Origin: G963676095 sp963676095
GTDB lineage: Bacteria > Bacteroidota > Bacteroidia > Bacteroidales > Prolixibacteraceae
Direction: 5' to 3'
Assembly (NCBI GenBank): GCA_963676095.1
Contig: OY781040.1
Location: 5,208,001-5,272,000, forward strand
DNA: 64,000 bases
Below are positions 27,242-34,902 of the stretch, one piece after another. A program made the position numbers and the translations under genes. Within the stretch, counting starts at the first letter, position 1; every line of letters starts with the position of its first letter. Under the pieces are notes generated by a model, which made no database searches, was not told the origin of the DNA, and worked only from the letters and a program-made list of their open reading frames with translations.

Positions 27242-28075
27242 TCAGTCGGCCAGCTTTATTCCGGTATCGTCAATATTAATCAATCGTTTCTTGTACAATG
27301 TGCCAATGGCTTTTTTGAAATTTTTTTTGCTGGTGCTGAATTGGCTGGCAATAATTTCCGGGCTGCTTTTATCATTATAGGGAAGAAAGCCGTTCGCTGC
27401 TTTCAGCTTGTCAAGGATACTCCTGGAAATATCATCGATTTTTTCGAATCCTGATCTCTCCAGGCAAAGATCTATCTTTTCGTCCGGACGGACCTGCTTG
27501 ATATAGCCTTTTAGTTTGTCTCCTATTTTTAGCGGACGGAAAAGTTCATTGTGATATAACATTCCCCAGTGACTGTTGTCAATTATAGCTTTATATCCCA
27601 GATCGGTTTTCCTGGCAATGATAAGGTCAACTTCTTCGCCCGGTTCATAATCGACAGGAATATTGTCGAGGCATTTTTCCAGTTTTGAAGTGGCGACAAT
27701 CCGTTGGCTTTCATCGTCGAGGTACACATAAACGAGGTATGATTTACCCTCTTCCATCTTCACCTGTTGTTCACGGAAAGGAACAAGCAAGTCTTTCTGA
27801 AGTCCCCAGTCCATGAAAGCACCAACGGATGTGGTTGAGATCGCTTTCATGAGCGCAAATTCGCCGACCATTGCATATGGCTTTTCCGTAGTGGCAACAA
27901 GCCTGTCTTCCGAATCGAGGTAAATAAAAACCTCAACCCGGTTACCTGGCTGACATTCTTCAGTGACATAGCGTTTGGGAAGAAGAATTTCTCCATGAGT
28001 TCCACCATCCAGGTAAACGCCAAAATCTACCGTCTTTACAACTTCAAGTTCGTTTAATTCACCTATCGCAGCCAT
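27242..28075 (-). CDS. CvfB-like S1 RNA-binding protein
   Basis: A 277-residue protein made of S1-like OB folds followed by a C-terminal winged-helix domain. The start (IGELNELEVVKTVDFGVYLDGG) is characteristic of the CvfB/YitL family. Further OB segments include AFMDWGLQKDLLVPFREQ and GYKAIIDNSHWGMLYHNELF; the tail (FLPYNDKSSPEIIASQF) is the winged helix. CvfB was described as a virulence regulator in staphylococci; in this phylum it is a conserved gene of unknown role. It lies alone upstream of topB. Confidence 0.88.
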   Translation of the reverse strand: MAAIGELNELEVVKTVDFGVYLDGGTHGEILLPKRYVTEECQPGNRVEVFIYLDSEDRLVATTEKPYAMVGEFALMKAISTTSVGAFMDWGLQKDLLVPFREQQVKMEEGKSYLVYVYLDDESQRIVATSKLEKCLDNIPVDYEPGEEVDLIIARKTDLGYKAIIDNSHWGMLYHNELFRPLKIGDKLKGYIKQVRPDEKIDLCLERSGFEKIDDISRSILDKLKAANGFLPYNDKSSPEIIASQFSTSKKNFKKAIGTLYKKRLINIDDTGIKLAD

Positions 28076-28331
28076 AAGTCTTTTTTTAGTGTATCAAAGG
28101 TACTGTTTTGTTGTGAATTTTAGGGGAAAAAACAAATGTCCGGAATTTTACCTTTTTTTATTTCTTTATGGATCATGATTTTATCATGGCAGAAAAACTT
28201 ATTTTTGTAACCATTGGGAAGAAGATAGAAGTTATCTGCTGCCGTTTAGGAAGATTGACCGGGGAAGAGTACCGGAACTGTATTTTGAAGGAGGGAAAAG
28301 TCCTATTTTAGTTTTACAGAAAAAAACATAT

Positions 28332-29870
28332 ATGGTAACAAGAAGTAGTGGAGTTTTATTGCATATTAGTTCTTTGCCAGGAAGAGAAGGTATTGGTTCT
28401 ATGGGAAGTGATGCTTTTGCTTTCGTGGATTTTTTGTATGAGACGAGGCAGCAGTTATGGCAAATTTTGCCATTGGGACCTACGGGCATGGGAAATTCGC
28501 CTTACCAGTCTTATTCTTCATTTGCAGGGAGCATGCTCTATATCGGCCTCGATAAACTGGTAGAGGAGGGACTGCTCCCGGAAGAAGATTTGCAGAAGAT
28601 TCCTGAATCCCTATCAAGAAAAGTTGACTATGATGAGGTTTATAAGATAAAGGATGCTTTTTTAAAGAAAGCGTATTTCGCTTTTAAAGAACAATTTGAC
28701 AAATGGAAAGATGCTTATTACTCTTTTTTGGGAGAGCATTCATGGTGGCTTGACGATTATGCTTTGTACCGGGCTATTAAAAATGAAGATGAAAGTTTAA
28801 GCTGGAATGAATGGAGTTTGCCGCTAAAAAAGAGGGTCAGTCATGAACTCGATGTTGCTATTCATAAATATTCAGAGGAGTTAAATCTTTACCGTTTTGT
28901 TCAGTTTATTTTTTTCAGACAATGGTTTAATCTGAAAAACTATGCCAACAAGAAGGGCATACGTATCATTGGAGATTTGCCATTGTATGTGGCCTTTGAT
29001 AGTTCTGATGTGTGGACCAACCAGGACCTTTTTTTGCTCGATGAAGAAGGACGGATGAAAATAGTAGGAGGTGTGCCTCCTGATTATTTCAGCGAAACCG
29101 GACAATACTGGGGATGTCCCGTATATAACTGGGCACGGCTTGAGGAAAGAGGGTACGACTGGTGGATAGCCAGGGTACACTTTAACCTTCGTTTGTTTGA
29201 CATGATCCGGATCGATCATTTTCGGGGACTCGAATCTTATTGGGGGATCCCGGCAAAAGAGGATACTGCGGTAAATGGAGAATGGTTTCCATCCAAAGGA
29301 CGCGAGCTTCTGTCTATTTTGAAATCGCAATTGGGAGATCTTCCTGTTATTGCGGAGGATCTTGGTGTAATTACCCCCGAAGTTGAAAAACTCAGGACTG
29401 ATTTTGGTTTACCTGGAATGAAAGTCCTTCAGTTTGCATATGGCTCTGATGAGAAGAACGGAAATCTGCCTCATAATTATTCTCATGACTTTGTCGTTTA
29501 TACCGGAACTCATGATAATGATACGACTATTGGCTGGTTGAAATCTGCGACAAAGGCTGAACAGAAAAATTTAAGAAAATATTTTGATTCGGGCTGGGGA
29601 CACTTACATCGGAAGTTAGTCGAAGCCGCCTGGGCATCGGTTGCCTCAATGGCGATTGTTCCTATGCAGGATATACTGGAACTGGACAGCAGGGGCAGGA
29701 TGAACACTCCTGGCACTGTGACGGATAACTGGAAGTGGCGTTTCGACTGGAAAATGCTGAAGAAAAAGCATCTAAAATTTCTGAGGAAGCTGACGAAAAA
29801 ATATAACCGGTATGACAGAAAGGCAAAGAGCGGCATATCCGTGGAAGAACGGAACGGAACAGACGAGTAG
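28332..29870 (+). CDS. malQ: 4-alpha-glucanotransferase
   Basis: A 512-residue GH77 enzyme (DPE1/MalQ type) that transfers alpha-1,4-glucan chains in maltodextrin or glycogen metabolism. Motifs: GVLLHISSLPGREGIGSMG at the N-terminus, QILPLGPTG, GNSPYQSYSSFAG, IIGDLPLYVAFDSSDVW, FDMIRIDHFRGLESYW (catalytic Asp nucleophile) and VIAEDLGVITPEV (catalytic Glu). The length and start fit the family. A possible -7 box TATTTTTG lies at 28200-28207. Confidence 0.95.
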   Translation: MVTRSSGVLLHISSLPGREGIGSMGSDAFAFVDFLYETRQQLWQILPLGPTGMGNSPYQSYSSFAGSMLYIGLDKLVEEGLLPEEDLQKIPESLSRKVDYDEVYKIKDAFLKKAYFAFKEQFDKWKDAYYSFLGEHSWWLDDYALYRAIKNEDESLSWNEWSLPLKKRVSHELDVAIHKYSEELNLYRFVQFIFFRQWFNLKNYANKKGIRIIGDLPLYVAFDSSDVWTNQDLFLLDEEGRMKIVGGVPPDYFSETGQYWGCPVYNWARLEERGYDWWIARVHFNLRLFDMIRIDHFRGLESYWGIPAKEDTAVNGEWFPSKGRELLSILKSQLGDLPVIAEDLGVITPEVEKLRTDFGLPGMKVLQFAYGSDEKNGNLPHNYSHDFVVYTGTHDNDTTIGWLKSATKAEQKNLRKYFDSGWGHLHRKLVEAAWASVASMAIVPMQDILELDSRGRMNTPGTVTDNWKWRFDWKMLKKKHLKFLRKLTKKYNRYDRKAKSGISVEERNGTDE

Positions 29871-29871
29871 C

Positions 29872-30684
29872 CTATATAAAACTTTCTAGGGCGTCCATGA
29901 AGAGGGCTGGTTGTTCGGCATGGAGCCAGTGCCCTGCACCCGGTATTATTTTTAGCATGGCTTCGGGATAGATCTTGTGGATCAAGGCAATATCTTCTTT
30001 CGAAATGTAATTCGAAAGTTCCCCTTTAATAAAGAGAACAGGATAAGAAAGGATCGGGATCCTGTCAGATAGAAGACGTTCATTGACCCCGCTGATGATT
30101 TCATCAAGCGAATCGGACAAAACATCGATATTTATGCGGCATTTGAATCTTTGCGTTTCTTTATCCCTGTATATACTTTTTAGCAGGAACTGTGCCAGCG
30201 GTTTACTGCCCAGCTTTAATTGGAGAAAATCTGCTATATCCTGCCGCGTCCTAAAGCTGTCACAGTTATTTTGCATTTCGACGAGCGTTTCCAGGATCAG
30301 CTGGTGCTGATAATACTGACTGTTTTCGCCCAGTTCAAGATAATCTCGCGGGGCTATATCAACAACGATAAGCTTTTCTATGAGTTCGGGATAATCGGCA
30401 GCAAAATACATGGCTGTTTTTCCGCCCATGCTATGTCCGATAACAACCGATTTTCCAAGATGATGTTTCTCAAAGAACCCGGACAGGTCTTCTTTCATGG
30501 CTTCATAAGTGTGGATGCTGCTGTTTGGCGAATGGCCATGGTTTCGCTGATCGACAAGATATACATGGTTACTTAAACCAAGTTTTTTTCCAACAGTCAG
30601 CCAGTTGTCTGACGAGCCGTAAAGACCATGTACAATGATAATATTTTTACCTTCCTCGCCTTCTTCCCTGTAAAACAACTCCAT
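29872..30684 (-). CDS. Alpha/beta hydrolase (YbfF-type esterase)
   Basis: A 270-residue alpha/beta hydrolase. The oxyanion region is VHGLYGSSDNW near residue 19, the nucleophile elbow VIGHSMGGKTAMYFA near 83, and the catalytic histidine GAGHWLHAEQP near the C-terminus. The HGLYGSSDNWLT start and VDQRNHGHSP segment match the E. coli YbfF group of broad acyl esterases. It begins 6 bp after pdxJ, so they are probably one transcript. Confidence 0.9.
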   Translation of the reverse strand: MELFYREEGEEGKNIIIVHGLYGSSDNWLTVGKKLGLSNHVYLVDQRNHGHSPNSSIHTYEAMKEDLSGFFEKHHLGKSVVIGHSMGGKTAMYFAADYPELIEKLIVVDIAPRDYLELGENSQYYQHQLILETLVEMQNNCDSFRTRQDIADFLQLKLGSKPLAQFLLKSIYRDKETQRFKCRINIDVLSDSLDEIISGVNERLLSDRIPILSYPVLFIKGELSNYISKEDIALIHKIYPEAMLKIIPGAGHWLHAEQPALFMDALESFI

Positions 30685-30690
30685 CTCCCG

Positions 30691-31404
30691 CTATTTTATG
30701 CATTCCAGGTATTCCCTGACCGTGTTCCGTAATCCCAGGTATAAGGCATCCGCTATCAGAGCATGGCCAATGGAGACTTCCTCGATAGATGGGATCATGT
30801 CTATCAGGTATTTCAAATTTTTGAGATTAAGGTCGTGCCCGGCATTAATTCCCAAACCAAGCATGGTTGCTATTTTTGCAGCTTCTATAAATGGGGCGAT
30901 CGCTTTTTCAGGATCCTGCGGATATCCGCTTGCATAGGGTTCTGTATAAAGTTCGATCCTGTCTGAACCAATAATGTCAGCTCCTTCCACCATTTCAGGA
31001 TTCGGATCTACAAACAAGGAAGTTCTGATGCCTTCAGACTTCAGGCGATGGACCACTTCAGTTAAGAAAGTTTTATTTTTTGTTGTATCCCATCCATGGT
31101 CTGAGGTAATTTGGCCAGGTTGGTCGGGAACGAGCGTTACCTGATCTGCTTTTACGTCGATGACTAATTTCAAGAAATCTTCAGATGGATAACCTTCAAT
31201 GTTTAATTCGGTGGTTATGAGTGGTTTAATATCGTAAACGTCTTGTCTGCGTATATGTCTTTCGTCGGGCCTTGGATGGACTGTAATTCCTTCTGCTCCA
31301 AACTTCTGGCAGTTAATTGCAGCATCAACAACACTAGGAATTGAACCTCCCCGTGAGTTTCTTAATGTTGCTATTTTGTTTATATTTACACTAAGTCTCG
31401 TCAT
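30691..31404 (-). CDS. pdxJ: Pyridoxine 5'-phosphate synthase
   Basis: A 237-residue TIM barrel condensing 1-deoxyxylulose 5-phosphate and 3-amino-2-oxopropyl phosphate to pyridoxine 5'-phosphate. Motifs: LSVNINKIATLRNSRGG at the start, GITVHPRPDERHIRRQDV, VTLVPDQPGQITSDHGWD, TSLFVDPNPEM, GINAGHDLNLKNL and EVSIGHALIADAL. It is divergent from the CBS-domain gene. Confidence 0.96.
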   Translation of the reverse strand: MTRLSVNINKIATLRNSRGGSIPSVVDAAINCQKFGAEGITVHPRPDERHIRRQDVYDIKPLITTELNIEGYPSEDFLKLVIDVKADQVTLVPDQPGQITSDHGWDTTKNKTFLTEVVHRLKSEGIRTSLFVDPNPEMVEGADIIGSDRIELYTEPYASGYPQDPEKAIAPFIEAAKIATMLGLGINAGHDLNLKNLKYLIDMIPSIEEVSIGHALIADALYLGLRNTVREYLECIK

Positions 31405-31606
31405 TGTATGTAAAATTGTGTTGCAATTTACAATTTACAACCGAAAGATATAGTAACGGGAGTATATAATTTGGGTAATTGATGAAAAATATAAGATAAA
31501 ATTGTATGATTTTTTTAGGAACGTGAAACGCATATTTTAATTTTGTATAATTGTTTTCAGGGATGTTGACTCATCCTGGTTGTTTGAACCCCTAAAACAA
31601 AAAAAA

Positions 31607-32272
31607 TTGCTGGCAAAAGAACTCATATCAGAAGTGGTACCTGCGCTGAGGTTAAATGATAACGGACAAAAGGCGCTGAACTGGATGGAAATCTTTCGGA
31701 TTTCACATCTTCCGGTAGTGGATGACCATGATTATATCGGATTGATATCAGACAAATCAATTTATGACCTTAATCTGAACGGGAAGACGATGGATAATTG
31801 CCGTGATTTATTGATAAGGCCCTATGTCTATTTCAATCAGCACATCTACGAGGTTGTTTCCGTTATTTCCGAATTGAAAATTTCAATCGTACCTGTTTTG
31901 GATCCGGATCATCGTTACCAGGGAGTAATTACTGTACTTGATTTGGCACAGAAATTTGCAGATCTTGTTGCAGTAAATGAACCCGGTGGCATAATTGTTC
32001 TAACATTAAACCCTATTGATTATTCGCTGGCGCAGATTGCCCAGATCGTCGAAGGGAACGATGCAAAGATACTTAGTCTGTACGTTTCCCATCAAAAGGA
32101 ATCAAAGGAAATAACGTTAACATTAAAGGTTAACCTGATCGATTTGTCTCCGTTAATTCAGACCTTTGTGAGGTACGATTATTCCATTAAGGCTGTTTTT
32201 ATGGATGATTCGGTAATAAATGAAATGTATGGGGACCGCTTTAACCAGTTTATGAAGTATATGAACATGTAA
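31607..32272 (+). CDS. CBS-domain protein
   Basis: A protein of about 221 residues with two CBS motifs: ALNWMEIFRISHLPVVDDHDYIGLISD near residue 20 and VISELKISIVPVLDPDHRYQGVIT near 90, then an ACT-like C-terminal part. I place the start at TTG 31607 because homologues begin with a methionine followed by LAKELIS; another TTG at 31580 is possible, and no in-frame ATG precedes the first CBS motif. CBS pairs bind adenosyl ligands. It is the first gene of the conserved nadK-uppS-bamA block; its role there is unknown. Confidence 0.85.
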   Translation: MLAKELISEVVPALRLNDNGQKALNWMEIFRISHLPVVDDHDYIGLISDKSIYDLNLNGKTMDNCRDLLIRPYVYFNQHIYEVVSVISELKISIVPVLDPDHRYQGVITVLDLAQKFADLVAVNEPGGIIVLTLNPIDYSLAQIAQIVEGNDAKILSLYVSHQKESKEITLTLKVNLIDLSPLIQTFVRYDYSIKAVFMDDSVINEMYGDRFNQFMKYMNM

Positions 32273-32297
32273 AAGTAGTTACGAATAACACCTGAAT

Positions 32298-33179
32298 ATG
32301 AATATCGCAATCTTTGGACTTAATTTTGACCCTGTTTTCTCGCTAAACCTCGATAAGCTTTTTGTGTTGCTAAGACGGAGACGTGTGGGCATTTACATGT
32401 ATAAACCATTTTTTGAACTTCTAAAATCGACAATCGGGAAAGCTCCTGAAGTGGAGGGAATATTTATATCAGGGAATGAACTTCCCGATTCTGTTAAGTA
32501 TTTTTTTAGTGTTGGGGGAGACGGGACCTTTTTGAAATCAATCCTGATCGTTAAGAAAAAATCTATTCCCATAATCGGTATCAATTCCGGACGGCTTGGT
32601 TTTTTATCTGCAATATCTCGTGGGGATATGGAAGAAGCGATTGATAACGTTTTAAATGAAGATTATGAGATTGAAGATCGGTCTGTTCTTCAGGTCGATG
32701 GTCTGGTTGATTTGTTCGGAGATTTTAATTACGCACTAAACGAGATTACAGTAACGAAGCGGGATTCTTCATCGATGATCAATATCCACACTTATCTGAA
32801 TGATGAATACCTGACAACATATTGGGCCGACGGACTTATTATATCCACGCCGACGGGCTCGACCGCTTATTCTCTCAGTGTAGGCGGACCTATTTTAACT
32901 CCGGATTCCGAAAATGTTCTGATAACCCCTATAGCTCCCCATAACCTGACAATGAGGCCTATTGTTATTCCGGACAGGAATAAGCTAACACTGAGGGTTG
33001 AAGGAAGAGGTCAACAGTTTTTAGCGTCACTCGATTCAAGGTCAGAAGCTGTCAATTTTCCAGGAGAAATAAATATACGAAAAGCTGACTTTCAGGTGAA
33101 AACATTAAAGTTAGAAGGGCACGGTTTTTTCAGTACGCTTCGCAATAAACTAATGTGGGGAACCGACCGGCGAAATTAA
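32298..33179 (+). CDS. nadK: NAD kinase
   Basis: A 293-residue ATP-NAD kinase making NADP. The signature FSVGGDGTFLKS is near residue 72, GINSGRLGFLSAI near 97, EITVTKRDSSSMI near 150 and STPTGSTAYSLSVGGPIL near 185, as in all bacterial NadK proteins. It follows the CBS gene by 25 bp. Confidence 0.97.
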   Translation: MNIAIFGLNFDPVFSLNLDKLFVLLRRRRVGIYMYKPFFELLKSTIGKAPEVEGIFISGNELPDSVKYFFSVGGDGTFLKSILIVKKKSIPIIGINSGRLGFLSAISRGDMEEAIDNVLNEDYEIEDRSVLQVDGLVDLFGDFNYALNEITVTKRDSSSMINIHTYLNDEYLTTYWADGLIISTPTGSTAYSLSVGGPILTPDSENVLITPIAPHNLTMRPIVIPDRNKLTLRVEGRGQQFLASLDSRSEAVNFPGEINIRKADFQVKTLKLEGHGFFSTLRNKLMWGTDRRN

Positions 33180-33362
33180 TTTTAGCCCTTAACAATTTTT
33201 AACCACTATTTGGGTTTTATAATATGCATCCGGCATGATGTTTTGAGAATTATATTACTTTTGTAGCTCTTGAACGCGGTTATGTTTTAAAAATATAACT
33301 TTCGGTGCCAGTATATTATCATATGGTCTTTTTGTATAAACCTTTCACAAAAAGGGATTTTA

Positions 33363-34139
33363 ATGAAAAGATATTTAGGCGTTTTTGTTTTATTAATGAT
33401 ACTTCGTACCGGATTTGCCCAACATACGGCGGATTTCGGTATTTGGGGGGGCATTGAAAGTTATGCAGGAGACATGACAGAGGTCAATTATAAAAGTTCT
33501 TTGGCTCCGGCTTTTGGTGCTTTTTTGCGTTATAATCTTACTTCACGTTATGCCTTGAGGGCTTTCCTTATGTCAGGAAAGATGAAGGCATCCGGTGAAT
33601 TTGAATCGCATATATGGAGTTTCAGTAAGCCGTTGACTGATTTGTCATTGATGGGGGAATTTAATTTTTTTAAATATTCGACGGGAAATAAACAGTATTC
33701 CCTGACTCCCTATCTGATGGCAGGATTTGGAGTCAGTACATTTTCTTATGAATATGATCCGGTTAGGTTGAAAGGAGTTGTTGCTTATTTTGCATCTTCC
33801 TCAACAGTCCCGGCAGGGTATAACATTGCCTATGATGAGAATGTCTGGAGTATGAATATTCCTGTTGGTTTTGGTTTTAAATTTAATGTTGGGAAGCGAT
33901 GGTGTTGTGGTACAGAAGCTATAATCCGGAAACATTTCAATGACAAGATCGATAATCTGGATGATCCGAGAAAATTTTATACAGATACTTCTGCCGCAGG
34001 AAACGGAACATCAGGTTACTGGACTGGGTATAATGATATATTTCATAACAATGACTGGACTTTTCATATTGGAGTGCATCTTTCTTACCAGATTTTCAGG
34101 GAAGGTGAGAAATGTGCGGCGTATGAAAATATAAATTAG
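33363..34139 (+). CDS. porG: PorG-like (DUF6089) outer-membrane protein
   Basis: A 258-residue protein with signal peptide (about residues 1-19, LMILRTGFAQ) and an eight- to ten-strand barrel pattern: ADFGIWGGIESYAGDM, LRYNLTSRYALRAF, YLMAGFGVSTF, WTFHIGVHLSYQIF. In Porphyromonas gingivalis the gene directly upstream of uppS and bamA encodes PorG of the type IX secretion system; both position and predicted fold match, so the PorG call rests on synteny as well as sequence. A -7 box TACTTTTG is present at 33256-33263. Confidence 0.75.
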   Translation: MKRYLGVFVLLMILRTGFAQHTADFGIWGGIESYAGDMTEVNYKSSLAPAFGAFLRYNLTSRYALRAFLMSGKMKASGEFESHIWSFSKPLTDLSLMGEFNFFKYSTGNKQYSLTPYLMAGFGVSTFSYEYDPVRLKGVVAYFASSSTVPAGYNIAYDENVWSMNIPVGFGFKFNVGKRWCCGTEAIIRKHFNDKIDNLDDPRKFYTDTSAAGNGTSGYWTGYNDIFHNNDWTFHIGVHLSYQIFREGEKCAAYENIN

Positions 34140-34144
34140 TTTTG

Positions 34145-34888
34145 ATGACTCTAAAAGATAAGATTATAGCAAGCAAGTTACCTCAGCATGTTGCCATAAT
34201 TATGGACGGCAATGGCCGGTGGGCTGCCCGTCATGGAAAAGAGCGGATTTTTGGGCATGAACATGGTGTGGATTCTGTTTGGTCTGTTGTCGAAGGTGCA
34301 GGAGAGATCGGTATAAAATACCTGACTTTATATGCCTTTTCGACTGAGAATTGGTTAAGACCTAAGGACGAAGTTGACGCTCTGATGGATTTGTTGGTGG
34401 AAGCGATTAATAACGAAACCTTGAAATTAAAAGAGAATAACGTTGTATTGCGGGTAATCGGAGATTTTTGCAGGCTACCGGATAAAGTCAGGGAGAAACT
34501 TGACTGGTCGATTAATGAGTTGAAAGATTGTAGTGGACTTAATGTTATTTTAGCGCTTAGCTACAGTTCAAAATGGGAAATTACCGAGGCTATAAAACAG
34601 ATTGCCCTGGATGTAAAGAACGGGAATTTGAAAATAGAAGATATACATAACGATTTGATAGACAGATATCTGACGACGTCCGGCATCCCTGATCCGGAAT
34701 TGCTTATCCGTACCAGTGGGGAAAACCGGGTAAGTAACTTTTTACTTTGGCAAATCGCTTACTCAGAATTTTATTTTACTCCCATACTTTGGCCGGACTT
34801 CAGAAAAGAAGATCTGTTTAAGGCTATCTGTGATTTCCAAAACAGAGAACGAAGGTTTGGAAAGACCAGTCAACAATTAGTGAGCTAA
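34145..34888 (+). CDS. uppS: Undecaprenyl diphosphate synthase (isoprenyl transferase)
   Basis: A 247-residue cis-prenyltransferase making the C55 lipid carrier for peptidoglycan and surface glycans. ATG 34145 is used (a TTG precedes it). Motifs: VAIIMDGNGRWAARHGKER, TLYAFSTENWLRP and LIRTSGENRVSNFLLWQIAYSEFYF. It begins 5 bp after porG and is followed 14 bp later by bamA. Confidence 0.97.
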   Translation: MTLKDKIIASKLPQHVAIIMDGNGRWAARHGKERIFGHEHGVDSVWSVVEGAGEIGIKYLTLYAFSTENWLRPKDEVDALMDLLVEAINNETLKLKENNVVLRVIGDFCRLPDKVREKLDWSINELKDCSGLNVILALSYSSKWEITEAIKQIALDVKNGNLKIEDIHNDLIDRYLTTSGIPDPELLIRTSGENRVSNFLLWQIAYSEFYFTPILWPDFRKEDLFKAICDFQNRERRFGKTSQQLVS

Positions 34889-34902
34889 TCAATTTAAAGG
34901 AA

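Noticed and set aside
25228..27454. Plus-strand frames of 68-135 codons opposite topB and the CvfB-like gene
   Set aside because: Shadows of strongly conserved minus-strand genes.
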